Below are positions 38,901-50,534 of a DNA stretch of 64,000 nucleotides, piece after piece. Under the pieces are notes generated by a model that worked only from the letters and a program-made list of their open reading frames with translations, did not search any database and was not told the DNA's origin. Position numbers and translations under genes: made by a program. How positions within the stretch are numbered: position 1 is the first letter of the stretch; each line of letters opens with the position of its first letter. The stretch is from Diplocarpon mali (taxonomy: Eukaryota; Ascomycota; Leotiomycetes; Helotiales; Drepanopezizaceae): assembly GCA_024741835.1 (NCBI GenBank), contig JAENRP010000005.1, forward strand, positions 244,910 through 308,909, written 5' to 3'.

Positions 38901-41865
38901 AACTCGGCTCTGGCGACGTCGACTACGGGGAACATCGACAACGTCTGACTCTGCGGAGCGACCGCTCTCAGTGGCTCTTCTCCCATTATTTCTACTCATC
39001 CACATGGCCTCCGTTTGCATTTGCGCCTCTGCTGGGTTTCTGAAGCATTGCAGCCGCCCGGGCACAGCTTCATCTCCTCTTTCTCTGGCTAATGAGGCCC
39101 GTCGCAGTAATTGTTCGTCCCGAGGCGTCACAGGAATTTCTGGCACCAGCCTGCTTCTTCTTCTTTGTTGTGAAGAACTCGGTCCTGTCCAGGGACCCGA
39201 AGCCGTCCGGGGTGTCCATTGGCCTACGACTTGTGTATTTTGACCGGGCCTGTATGCTGGGCTGGGGCCGTAGCTCCGGGGATCTCTGGTTCTAGGATGT
39301 TGTGGCGTCCATGGGTAGCTGTCTGAAGACCTTCCGGACGGAAGACTTGGAGTATATCCGAAGGGGAGAGTAGGAACTTGTTGTGCAAACCTTGGGGTAC
39401 GACTAGCTCCTGGTGGAAGGCCAGCTCTTGCGCAATTCTCTGAATCTGCGGAAGCGGTGGGACGACGATACCGCAGATTATTATGCTGAAATGGATCAAA
39501 TGCTAAACTCGCAGTTCCATTAGCATTTGGGAACAGTGTTTCTGCATCGTTGTCGAGGAGAAGCTGCGAGCTAAACAAGTTGTGAACCTGCGAATTGTAG
39601 GGAGTCTCACAGCTGGCAAAATTTCTTGAATTGCCTGGTCGTCTTGATGATCGAGGAGGGATAGGCGGAGGTCTCCTGTCACCGTCTTCTGGTCTCTGAT
39701 CCGATGCAGAGACAGTTTCATCTCGATTCCGAGATCTAGCAGCGTGGTTCTGGAAAGGGCTTCTTGAATTCTGTACAGAGAATAACTGTGCTGCTGGCTG
39801 AAGAGGTAGGTCATTAGCATTGCACTTCTCGAAGTTGTGGGTGGTGCTTATGTGTGCCATGGCTACTCACAAGCTTGGGATATCTGGAATACAACTGTAG
39901 GTCAAATCTCTGCGGCTCTTCCTGGAGAGATACTGGATGCAGCTGTGTTCTAACACGAGGATGGACAGTGAAATTTCTGTTGACATATGCTTCATCAAAT
40001 ACTTGTTCCGTGTGGCCTCTCTCCATCCACCATAGCTGGTCGTTCACTTCAGCAGGTGACAGGTCCTCGTCATGTATTTGGCCTTCGACTGGTATAAAGT
40101 CGTTTGACTGTGTGGCATTATGGCTCCACAGATCTCCTGGAGACTCTGATGTATTCTCAGCCAAGTGATTGAGTTTATCATTTAGATCCTGCCGCAGGTC
40201 GATATTCCCAATGGAAGAAGAGCCAATCCCACACGAAGTTTGCAAGTCTTTGTGGCCTGTTGTATCCGCTAGTGATGCTCTGGACCTGGTAATCTCCGTC
40301 CATAAAGCGGACTTCCTTTTTTCATCTTCTCTAAGAAGTTCTGGAGAACTGCTTCGAACAGAGAGGAAGGACGTACTACTATCAGCATCCAGTGAAAGTG
40401 CCGAAGAACTTTGGTTTGTGGCAATCAGTTTATGGCTGTCCCTTTGTAAAGCAGGGATGACTGAATCTTTATCCTCGCTGTCTCCTTCCACAGAATCCTC
40501 TTTGAATCCTCTGGCTGGGTCTTGCTGCAGTGTTTCGAAATCAATTGTTTCATATCTGTGTGACTGGTGGTGATCAGCAAAACTTCTGGAGGCTTCCTCA
40601 TTTATAACAGCGGTATCTTGGCATGTCTCCTGTTTGCCTTCCTTTTCAGCTGCTTCCCAGACATCTCTAGCTCGCTGTCGCCTCACGGCATCTGCTTTGC
40701 TAGGAAGCTGGCCAGGGGAGGGAAAGTTTCGACATCTTTCTTGGAATTCCTCTGTTCCTATGTCTGGAGGTTCTTCTAGGAAAGATGAGTCTGTAGGCAT
40801 CTCAAAATCGTCAATCTCCCCCGTCAATCTTTTTAATGCATATCTGACATCTTGTATCCTAGGTCCTCTTGCTGGTGAGTGTTCTGTCTGGACTTGTTCA
40901 CCATTCTGGATGCCAATATCAGATGTCTGATGGGCTCTTAGCCGTGACCGAAAAATTTTAAGCAAGCCAGATGCGCCTGTATTGCGTGGTTGCAGAGCAT
41001 TTTCCCCTATTCTCCTTAGATTCCAGTGTCTTGGAGATCCCGAGGCTTCTGCAATTGGTGGCTGGTCGTTGTCTAGACTGCCGATTTGTGTTACCTGGGG
41101 ATTATCATCCTCCGGTAGCCTCGAACAAGAAATCTGTTCTCGTGGTTGACAAAGAGCTTGTGAAAGTTCTTTGAAAACACCTAGTCCAGTTGGCAATTGA
41201 TCACGAGCAATTTGACGTGAGCCTAAAGAGAAACGAGTTGTTGACCGTGTGACCTCTGCCAGTGCTGGTGACAGCGGCCTATCAGTTATATTTTCAAGGT
41301 ATCTGCTTCTGTTGCGGTTGTTGTGTGTGGATTTTCGCGATTCATGGAACCGTCGAGTGATTCTTTTTCTGATCGCGTCCTTTTTTGTAGTATTACGCTG
41401 ACGAGTCCCTCCTATGGTGTTCTCCTTTTCGGTTTTTTGGAACAATTGCTTTATTTGGAGAAGAGTTCTTTTGATGACCGCAAATCTGGTAAGCTTGCTT
41501 ACTTTCCGGTCTTCTTTAGATGATGCGAGGGGATTGGCCTCTCCGTCAAGTGCGATCCGTTGCAAAAGTCCTTCGGAATACACGATTTTTGCAGCGCCAG
41601 CTACAGACTTCCCGCTGCTCTCGCCTTCCGAGATTCGATCTATTCTCATCTGATTAGCAAGGAGAAGCTACAGTAGCGGGATAGAGCTAGAATTACCTAT
41701 TGGATCCACCCTATCAATTTCATCGTCATCTTGATGAACCCGATCATGCCGTGCTTGCGCTAAGTATCTACGAGACCCGCGTACTGGTCCCTTCTTTCTT
41801 GGTGAAGAGACTCTAGAATCGCCCGCCGTGAGCGACGTCAGCGGAAGAGATCTATGTGGTGGCAT
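35961..41865 (-). CDS. STE20/GCK-family serine/threonine kinase with very long N-terminal extension
   Basis: Germinal-centre-type kinase (YSK/MST-like). Exons in frame: 41865-41710 (weak GTGGAT donor, uncertain), 41649-39871, 39797-38449, 38398-38161, 38109-37992 and 37933-35961; about 1,870 aa, or 1,818 aa from ATG 41649. The kinase domain spans about 1077-1345: IGKGSFGRVYKG, VAVKIIDIDES, MITEYCGGGS, HRDIKCANVL (joined across an intron), CDFGVAG, and GTPHWMAPELF. Residues before 1077 are Ser/Arg/Pro-rich without a recognised domain. After the kinase come about 525 mostly disordered residues ending with a short helical ATEIIRIVSAMSAQLEAFKEVYE motif. The 39870-39798 intron has strong sites (GTGAGT donor, GCTAATGAC branch, CAG acceptor). 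It links the long N-terminal frame to the kinase frame, so one gene is more likely than two. Fungal GCKs act in septation, polarity or sporulation; which orthologue this is cannot be told here. Confidence 0.82.
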
Positions 41866-44085
41866 TTCGCATGCTTTCGATCATGAATGAGAGCATTGGT
41901 AGTGAATATCAATCTCGGAGGTCATGATATTGTTCTTCAGCGAAGTCTTGTGCGAGAAAAGCAAGATCGCGAAGCGCAACGCAACGCAACGCAAGTGGCT
42001 AGCGTGGCAAACGAGGCATCGCTGTAGAGTTGAAAATCAAGGTGAGAATCGCGTTGAAGAAGTTCGTTCTGCCATTGTTTTGGCCTTTGGTGGGACGTAT
42101 TGTCGAGCTCGTCGAGGTCGCTGAAGAACATCGCTAAAGCCCCTTTTGCTTTTGATCGAAACAAACATTCAAGGAGAACCACCAAATATTTCTATATTTA
42201 TACTCAGCTGCTGGAAACCCCTTTTCCAAGGAAGTCTTTGCATCTTGCAATTTTTTTATCTAATTGTGGTGATTTAAAGCTTGAAAATAGCTTCAAAGAG
42301 TTTCATAATGGGTAGGCTTGATGTTATGCTTGACAATAGGATCTTTAGATAAGCGAGGTCTAGGCCGGAAATAATACTAGCGCTCCCGAAGGCGGTCGGT
42401 AAAGACCTCCGCAGACCTTGTAGCCCTATTTTCAAAGGTGAATTGCTGTTGTTGGGAAGAAAATCAGACTTTCCGGAGGCTGGGGATTCCGCTTGGGTTC
42501 AAATATGTCCGCTGCCTTGCTAGTGCAACCAACCAGTCCTACATATAGACAAAATCAGTTTGCCTATTTGACAAGCTTGTTAAACGCTCTTCGAATCTTT
42601 TTTGCTATCAGGCTATAGAAAGTTTCCAGGCCATGCAGGTACTACTGGCAATAGTATCTGAAATGAAAAGAGCCAGGACGGTATAATGGAAAGTCTTCGG
42701 ACGAACCGGAAAATGGATTTATAGGTCTTTAACCACAGGGAAAGGGCAGCACGGCGAATTGTACTTTGAAAGATGGCCTTACATTTCTTGCAATGTCAAG
42801 AACAGAAGTATTGTTTGGCTCTTAATCACAGACTTAGTCAAAGTGGCTACAAGAGACACTGGATGCTGCTTAGTACTTCCTTGTAACTCAATTTTATCCT
42901 CCAGCTACACTACCAGGGTAACCAAGGGCTTAACGTTTGCACTTCCATTAGCTGCGAAAGCGTGCCGATGTGAAGACCCATATTAAGAGAGCCGAAAATT
43001 TTCCTTTTTTCGGCTAGCCTCAATATGACAGTTCTCGATGTTTGGCCCGACTTGACGTGATCAATGAATTCGGTTTGATCAAAGACGGTAAAACTGAGTG
43101 AAAATAGTGCAAAGGAAACAAATGCTCAATCAAGTTCAAGCCAGGTCCCAGGCCGTGAACAATCTTCTGTATTGACTATCAACAGTTGCTGGTTCTCTTC
43201 CAAGACTCGAATGTTGCCCAAGAACAAATCGGCCCCCAAGAGCTTTTATGGAAGTTTCATAGAGGGTGGAGATACCCATGATTTTCCCGACAGATTCTTG
43301 CTAGTGCCGAGTACGCCCATGGCTCATCGTTTGTTGAGTCGTCCCAGAAGCTAACATTGGGACCGTGTTCAGGGGGCCGTGACGCCGGAGCATTCTTGAG
43401 ATCTATGCTAGCTATGCTTCGTGTCGTTTTGCTCCATAGGTGGCATCGGGTATCTTTGTAAAATATTTAAATCCTAGAACAAATCGAAGAGGTTCCGCTC
43501 AACCTTAGATTCCTACAAGCTCGTTTAGGGAATGGCAACGGCACCATGCCAGACAGATCACTTATGAAATTATATTGGACGGAAGTGAATGCTAGTCTAG
43601 TCTTGAAAGGTTGAAAATGCAAATAACTTGAGAGCAAAGAACCTTCACAGGAAGTTTTCGAAAGCATGACATATTTCAGTGTATAAGATCATTCTGGACT
43701 CTTGGCACTGGTATGGAGATACGGTAGGCAGAGCTGAATAGCCTGGCCACTGGAACAATGTGCCAATTCATATTTTTCATGGTTCCTGTGGCCAACTCGT
43801 ATCCGTTTGTTGACCTGCCATATACCATAGGGAAGTGCAATGAACACACGATAAAATTGTGAGAAGGCAACAATATACAATTTCCGATTCGCTAAATGAA
43901 GTTTAAACAATAGTGGCAAGCTGCAGACGTAAGGGTTCTGGCTGCCCTATTCACCTCGGTATAGCTCCGTAATCCTAAGCCCATTATCCACGTAGCATCT
44001 CCATTCCTTTAATTCTCTTAGTCTGATCTTTGACTCACTGCATCAGCGTTCCCCATTGCGGCATGCTGATTGCCGTTTCTGCCTC
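41866..44085. other. Intergenic, GCK kinase promoter side, no gene seen
   Basis: About 2.2 kb. The first few hundred bases are the likely promoter and leader of the GCK kinase and include the CGCAA microsatellite at 41975-41994. The rest has only short frames (largest about 76 codons) on both strands, none with a domain or coherent splicing. 43480-43920 has several overlapping small minus-strand frames without family resemblance. Confidence 0.55.
41975..41994 (+). repeat. (CGCAA)4 microsatellite
   Basis: Four perfect copies of a 5-bp unit in tandem, about 110 bp upstream of the first candidate start codon of the minus-strand GCK kinase. Confidence 0.9.
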
Positions 44086-45510
44086 TTAAAATCTCGCAGC
44101 TGTTCTTGAATCATCCCACTGCCCGCTAGCTTCGTAGCTCAGTGATGGGACTGTAGCCGAATCAATTCTTCCCGCCTGCCGGACTGCCCTTGTCGGAGCA
44201 CTGAATCCCAATCCTGAAGTCTCCGCATGACCTGGGATACTACTGCCGCTGTTTGATCGGATGTGACGCCCGTTACCGTCAACTGTGTTCGCCTGCCGCA
44301 AGGTAGCTGCTCGCATTAAACCACCGGAAAGCTATCAGGAATGTCAGTGACGGTCATAAAACTACTCATTGAGATCTGATTCTCCCCATTAAAAAAAACA
44401 TTGAAAAAATTTGGAGGTTATCTGAGGTTGCCATGCATGATTCACTGACCTCTCGGGGTGCGAGTAAGTCGGTTCGGACAAGACCTAGTCTTTCCTGGCG
44501 GTCCACAGCATTATTTGTAAGAGATGAGTACCTTTTCGGGTCGGCGAAGGGATTTTCGTCCGGTATGAATCTTTCTTGCATTGTGGGCGGGTTGTCCGTT
44601 GGTAGAGGACCAGGAGGCGGTGTTCCTTGGTATGTGCTAGCTTCACTCATACCCCGATTCAAATCAGTAGAGCTGGACCCTGCCGAATTTCCGTTTTTAC
44701 TCTGCAATTGGTGCTTGCGTCGGTAAGCCCAGCCAAGGAATACCAAGAGCGCAAGAATCGCTGCCAACAATTAACATTCGGTTCAAAGAGAAGCCGTTAT
44801 ACTTGGAGGATATTCACCTACCAACAATAGAGGTGGTAATGATGACAGTTTCCACACCAGGTGTGATACGTGGCTTACTATTAGACGATAGAGACGTCGA
44901 GGTAGCATTAGACGTCCCTGTCGAAGAACCGGACGGTGATGCGGCTGCCAGAGAGTTCGAAAAAGTATTTGTAGAGGTTGATACAGCTTGCGAAAAATCA
45001 TCTGCCTTTCCAGCACCATTAGCGGTCGGTGCAGGTACGCCTGACGAAATGCCTAGCCTCGCCGTTGTTGAGATCACCAAGGTTGATGGCAGACCTGCGT
45101 CACTCAAAAGAGTGCGTGTTGCCGACGCTCCTGCAGAGAGATTGGCAGCTGGTACCAGGGGAGCAGCTGCAGCCTGCATGAATGAGTAGAAATTCTTCCA
45201 ACTGCATATTTCCCTAACTCACAGGTGTAGTGGCAGCGCCAGTTGGTGTACTAGAGACGACACTCAAAGATATCGTTCTTGGTGGTGGAGCCGGAGCGAC
45301 CGTTGAAGTCGGAGAAGGCTTGATTTGCTTCTGTACGAAGGGAGGAGATGCCGTAGACTCCTCATGACCGTCGAATTCAGGTTCAGAATCAGATTCCCTT
45401 CCATCGTCATCCCTTCTCGCAAGCCTTCTGCCACGAAAGAAATCGTCATGTCGTCTCCTCATATTAACCGCCCCATCGATACTTCTATGGGTAAGATGTG
45501 CCATCGCCAT
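44086..45510 (-). CDS. Single-pass membrane protein with Ser/Thr-rich ectodomain, unknown function
   Basis: Not recognised by name. Four exons, 45510-45223, 45173-44822, 44760-44450 and 44331-44086, agree in phase and give about 398 aa. Residues 1-95 are basic and then acidic/Pro-rich (RRRHDDFFRGRRLARRDDD). Residues 97-200 are Ala/Ser/Thr-rich, with many possible O-glycosylation sites and an N-glycosylation sequon (SNATS). One transmembrane helix follows at about 204-226 (IITTSIVGAILALLVFLGWA), rebuilt across an intron, then a basic stop-transfer (YRRKHQ) and a cytoplasmic tail with PPPGPLP and NPFADP. NPF is an endocytic adaptor motif. The layout resembles fungal wall-stress or mucin-like sensors, but no signal peptide is visible at this start, so an upstream exon may be missing. 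Function is inferred from layout only. Confidence 0.75.
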
Positions 45511-48500
45511 GTCGTTGAGTAGGTAGCTGATTATTTATAAAGTCGGGGCCGGGTTCTTCGTGAAAGAAGGAATAGAGCGCAATTTTTAAAAGAACAGATG
45601 AAATTTGTCCGACAAAACGTGATGGATCAACAAGCAAATAGCCAGCTTTTTGCTTGAGTGGAGATCCTGATCCATCTACAGGTTATGAAAGAAAAAGGTA
45701 AGGGTAATGAGGAATCTCAAGAAATCGCAACGAGGCAGGGCCCAGAGTTCGGCCAATCGCACGGGCAACTTGCGAGTGTCACAGCTGAAGAACCGTGAAA
45801 CTCAAATGATGAGAACTCTTTCTGGCTCACATCGCTGTCATCCATTCGGACAAGTCTGAAGGGCGCTACTGATGCCAAGGAGTTTTGGCTTCCGCTGTCG
45901 AGACTGCCAAGGACGTTGCTTGTCAGGTACAAGGGGGTATGGGTCCCTGAGACGATGTCAACGTCGTTTGAAGCAAACGTTGTGATCGAATCGGATAAGA
46001 CATATATGGTTTGTGTTGGAAGGTCAGCTACTGAGATACGAGTATGAGCTTGAGAAAGACGCCCCCCGGCCTTGCAATACCAGAGACGGCCTGACCTATG
46101 CAAAAACCAACCACTTTTCTATCAGTGCACAGTTTCGCAAGAGCTCCCGAGACAAGATTTGCCCTACATGACTGATATAGGGCCTGTTGTGTATATCCTT
46201 TCTCTTATCTCTTCTTATTGCTCTTTCGTTTCGTAGGTAGGGAGCGTAATTAGCAATTTTGCTCTGACTTTGGGTATGTAGCTACTACTTCGTCGCAGGC
46301 CAAACAAACACTACATGAGAGTTTGATTAACCTTGTAAACACACTTTTAACACACCATTATAAAAACGCTGATGTAGTGACTGTCTGATCTGTGAAGATG
46401 TACAAGTAATCGAAGCTGGTGGTTGCAGAATCTAATTGAAAGAAGAGCCCTGATCAGCCTCCCAATCAGCTTACCCTGAATCAAGCCTCGGAGGCGGGAT
46501 CAGCCCTTCTTAATCATCATTTTCTTGATTAGGGCTCCATATTTCCTTCAGCCTCAGGCTTAAGATCTCTACAGCTCACGACACAGTGCAGTACTGCAAT
46601 TAAACCTTCGTCTTAAAATACTCTCGTAGCAATACGGCAGAAAAGAGTCGTAGAGGGATTTAGAAGCTAACTCTATCAGGATAGTAATGCTAAAATTAGA
46701 TTCAGCACAGACCTGACGTTGACAGGACGCCTCCTCCCACAGCTCCATACCACCATCAAAGTGAATGTTGACTGTCGGAGTAGATTCTTTGCTCTCCGGC
46801 TATGGTCTTCAAATCGCCTAACATCAATCCCAGACTAGGGATATTACATTGCTCATGATAGACTCGATATACTTATTACAGAATTTTGTATGAACATAAC
46901 TCAGCACTTGGTTCGCATTTTACGATTCTACAAATACCTAAATTTCAAATTTCCAACCAAGCCAGTATAAGAACAACTATCATAGTACCTGCTCAAGCTA
47001 AGGTGGTAAGAAAGGTAATACAATTTCGCAGTGATATTGGCGAAGTTATACTCTGGAGATGACCCAACAAATGACAACGTTCAGCGAGCCTTACTGATTG
47101 ATTGCTGGCATTTTCTAGATCTTGTTTGTAGGTAATACAAGTAGACTAACAGTGGTGGGAGTGGCAAGTGTGACCTACCGAATCAATAGACAAATCGAAA
47201 ATCATACGTATATATGGTTTTTTCCCTTTTTAACGTGCTTTACAAGTTCCAAACTATGTAGCATGATCGGAAAACGCGACACCGTATTTTTATATATAAA
47301 GAGAGACTAGTCCTAAAACTCCTCAGGTCTTTAATATTTAGCCTAGTGTGCCTTTGATTCCCAATTTCCTTGGACAAGAGTCTAACCTATACCTTAGTCG
47401 ACAGTTATCCCCTTTAAACCTTAGGCGGGTACGTTCTCCGAAGGTGCCTCGATAAATAAGGTCGCCTTAGGTTCTATATCCTAGGACAAGCCCTTTACGC
47501 CGATAGCTGCTACTTATTTGATTATATCGAGCGTCTTGCTAGTAGGCGGCGACTCTCGATTATAACCCTTCTTATCGACATCAAAATTTTTTCGAAATTT
47601 GTCCTTTTCCTTCCTCCTCCTTATTTACTATAACTCGCCTTTTCCCCCTTCGTATCCTTCGTTAAGCCTTTCCTCCGATCGTAGATATATATTTGAATAT
47701 TCATAGAGTACGCAAGTAGAGGTCGAAAGTAAAGAGAATCGTAAAAGAAGTAGAATGAGAAAAATTTTATTCCGAAGTGTAGCGACATAGAACCGCCGTA
47801 GTTGCGAGATCAAGTATGGTAGCAAGAGAAGGTGCAACGGCATATTATATAGGTCTAGAACGAAGAAAACGAAGAAGTTGGAGAGCTTTCGTATGGAGAG
47901 TCTCCCTACTTTAAATACACTGGCCAAAGGCCCTATTGCTCGCTCCTGTAGTACTGCGCAAGTAAACACCTAGTACACCTAGTTGAATAGAATCTGGGGT
48001 AACCCAGCTTCATATATGTCCTAAGTATCATTACGCCATAAATCCGTAAGACTATCATTACACGAAGCTTCTGAAAAGTGCTAGCTTTATTCGACTCGGT
48101 GGTTGATTAGTTAGTAGTTAAAAGGACTCGATCTTAGCTCTGCAGACACTTTAAAAGAATCTACAGGCTCGTAAGAGATACCATATACAGGTATTGAGTC
48201 GTTGCCTCCCAGTCATATATACAATGACGCGGGAAGGACAAAAGTAACAGAACCGAATTGTACCAGTGTAAAGTTGTTTCATAATTTCACATTATATTTT
48301 CGCTGTCATCTGATTTAGATAGTACTTCCACGTGAGCTTGATAATTCGGCGAGCATACGCTCGGACGATGGCAAGTATTTTGAAAAATACTAATATTAGA
48401 GATGAGTCACGTGGGTATATTCATCCAAGGAGCTTTGGTGCTTGTGGGTACTGTGTTTACATCGTCAGAAAATAAGAATGAAGCTTTGACCACGAGGCTG

Positions 48501-48594
48501 CACTAGCCTCTATTCGGATGCGACCAGATCATCCAAGGACAACAATCCATAGCATTCTCTACAGGTGATCGTACTGCATATTGCGCTTACAGTC
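45511..48594. other. Gene-poor interval with degraded repeat
   Basis: About 3.1 kb. A 128-codon minus-strand frame at 45717-46103 has no recognisable feature and was not called. 46,100-47,300 is ordinary to AT-rich noncoding sequence. 47,340-48,060 is strongly TA-enriched with few CA/TG and is listed as a mobile-element relic. 48,100-48,594 is the upstream region of the GRASP gene. Confidence 0.55.
47340..48060 (-). mobile_element. Probable RIP-mutated retroelement relic (LTR-like)
   Basis: The interval has many TA and very few CA or TG dinucleotides; in 47461-47520 I count about nine TA against one CA and two TG. This is the direction expected from repeat-induced point mutation (CpA to TpA). 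Read on the minus strand, 48010-47830 looks like the start of a long terminal repeat: a GGGTTACCCCAG palindrome-like end, then GTGTATTTAAAG as a TATA-like box and a pyrimidine-rich leader. Base composition also switches sharply from pyrimidine-rich (47590-47690) to purine-rich (47700-47890) on the plus strand. No intact protein or second LTR was found, so class is uncertain. Confidence 0.4.
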
Positions 48595-49751
48595 ATGTTC
48601 AATGCACTCAACAGATTCATTTCCCGGCTGGATACAGATGCCCCAACTCAAAGATCAGATCACAATGCATTTGGATTCCAGGTTTTGCGAAACAAAACAA
48701 TAGACTTGGCTATTGAGCCATGGTTCGACTTCATCGTTGGCATCAATGGTCGCATGATAGTAAGTCAAAGCCTCGTTGATTGCTGAGAATTTTTGTAATG
48801 AAACGGTCAGGATGACTCTGATCCGGCTCTGTTTGCTCAAGAAATCCGCAACTGCTCTGGAAGCACTGTGACCCTCGGGCTATGGAGTGCAAAGGCAAGA
48901 CTCTTAAAGAATCATCGCAGATGCTCGTGTAACCGTGTAAATAGGGCCAGAAAACGAGAACAATCCACATCCCAGTCCCCGCCGAGAATCCATCTCTCGG
49001 CCTCACTCTCCAATGGACTTCCATCTCAACCGTCTCCAACATCTGGCACATTCTCGATGTCCCGGCCAACTCGCCCGCCGATCTAGCTGGGCTCCTCCCT
49101 TACAGCGATTACATCCTCGGTACACCTGAAGGGGTTTTACACGGCGAGAGTGGACTAGGCGAGCTGGTTGAGGACCACATTGGCCGTCCCCTTCGATTAT
49201 ACGTCTATAATAATGAGTACGATGTGACTCGGGAGATCACTATCAATCCAAGCAGAGATTGGGGCGGAGATGGTGCCCTGGGATGCGTGTTGGGGTACGG
49301 AGCCTTGCACAGATTGCCCGCACCTTTGAGCGAGCCAATTGCTGGACCCGGAGAAATGTTGTTCGAAACGGAGAATGCTAGATTTTCGAATGAAGAATCG
49401 AGAACGTTTACAGGACCTGGGGAGTATTTTATACCAGGCGAGGCATCTACGCCGGGTGATTTCTTGGTGCCGGCGCAAATGATTACTTCACCCCCAGGAA
49501 CTACAGCCCCATCAAAGAAAAAGGAGAGGAAGCATGCGCATAGCTCGAACAGGGGGCTCATGGACGATTATTTCCATGAGGGCGAGAAGAAGAGTCGGGA
49601 GTTGGATCATGCTCCCAGCGCAAAGGCAGTACCGCCTCCACCTCCTCCGAAGTCAGGAGGCCCACCAAAAGCTGGCGGCACCAAAGCAGCTGACGAAGAG
49701 CCGCTGGAAGAAAAGAATGAAGCAGAGGCAGAGAACTCAAGTGTAGACTAA
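48595..49751 (+). CDS. GRH1: Golgi reassembly-stacking protein (GRASP/Grh1)
   Basis: Peripheral protein of early Golgi/ER exit sites, linked to COPII vesicles and unconventional secretion. Three exons: 48595-48759, 48811-48894 and 48945-49751, giving 351 aa. The second intron begins with GC (GCAAGA) rather than GT; the join gives GLWSAKGQKTRTIHIPVP, which is continuous in the family. Two GRASP PDZ-like domains are seen: residues about 18-105 (AFGFQVLRNKTIDLAIEPWFDFIVGINGR) and about 110-200 (GLTLQWTSIS, HILDVPANSPADLAGLLPYSDYILG), ending with DGALGCVLGYGALHRLP. The tail is Pro-rich and acidic (VPPPPPPKSGG). The second residue is Phe rather than Gly, so N-myristoylation is not expected; fungal members use an amphipathic N-terminal helix (FNALNRFISRL here). 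An upstream in-frame ATG at 48565 is less likely. Confidence 0.94.
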
Positions 49752-49965
49752 ATTTCGATATCTCAATCGAAGTTGAAGCAAGTAGACGTGAGTTTTTGCG
49801 ATTGAATATAGTCTCAAAGTTCCCGAGTATTACTCGTAGAACCAGCCGTTTCACACATGTCATCCCAGAACTGACATCTACATCCCTTCCCGTGTACCCT
49901 CATGATTGGCTTTTGCTATTCCTACAACGGCTCCCCAAAGCGTGTATCCGCGGGTATGATACAGT

Positions 49966-50534
49966 TCAGTTGATGAAGTTAACGCAGAAGAAATGCAAGA
50001 TCAAGCTTCCAAAGACGTAATCTGCAAACGCCCTACAAAATTATCAGAGTCAACTCTCAACTTTCGAAGGAATATCTCATACCTCTCAGGAGACACCTTA
50101 GTAAATTCGGCCTTGTTCTCCACATTCGTCTGTATCCTTAATGAAGCTACGCCTGCTATCAATCCCAAATCTCCAATCCCTAAACGCAAGAATAACTTAC
50201 CAGTCAGAACAAACTGTCCCACCGTCGCCGAAAAGCCCGACAAGAAAGCATTGAACGGGTAGTTGCCCACAATAACACAGTATACGAACTGAAGCACGCC
50301 GACCACGACCAAGAAGCCCATGAAAACGTCAATCAGCTTCGTCCGCTGCGGAGTCTTGTCCAGGTAGTTCTGCCATATTCCGAGTGCGATTTGCTGCGGC
50401 GATTGATTGGAGCTGCTTCTGACAGAGGCCTTGGTGGGAAGAGGAGCTGGCACTGAGCCGGCTGATGTGGTTGAGGATTGCGTCGTGGCTGCAGCGGACG
50501 GGGTGGGTTCGCGGGCGGATTTCTTGGGTGCCAT
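49966..50534 (-). CDS. OST2: Oligosaccharyltransferase subunit OST2 / DAD1
   Basis: Small membrane subunit of the ER oligosaccharyltransferase complex that N-glycosylates nascent proteins. Three exons: 50534-50201, 50146-50083 and 50032-49966, giving 154 aa. The N-terminal 45 residues are Ser/Ala/Pro-rich. The DAD1 core follows with LGIWQNYLDKTPQRTKLIDVF, three hydrophobic segments, GNYPFNAFLSGFSATVGQFVLT-ASLRIQTN, NKAEFTKVSPER-AFADYVFGSLI and the terminus HFFCVNFIN. The first intron (50200-50147, 54 nt) is in frame without a stop and could be read through by mistake, inserting GKLFLRLGIGDLG into a conserved helix. The second acceptor (before 50032) was chosen because it restores AFADYVF. The start at 50534 fits the family; an upstream in-frame ATG (50669) would add 45 unrelated residues. 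Convergent with GRASP, divergent with the TMEM14 gene. Confidence 0.95.

Noticed and set aside
39503..39860. A separate kinase gene starting at ATG 39860
   Set aside because: That ATG lies inside an intron with strong donor, branch and acceptor sites; splicing joins the upstream frame in phase.
45717..46103. 128-codon minus-strand frame ending in a Cys-rich stretch
   Set aside because: No signal peptide, no family, and no exon structure around it; insufficient evidence for a gene.
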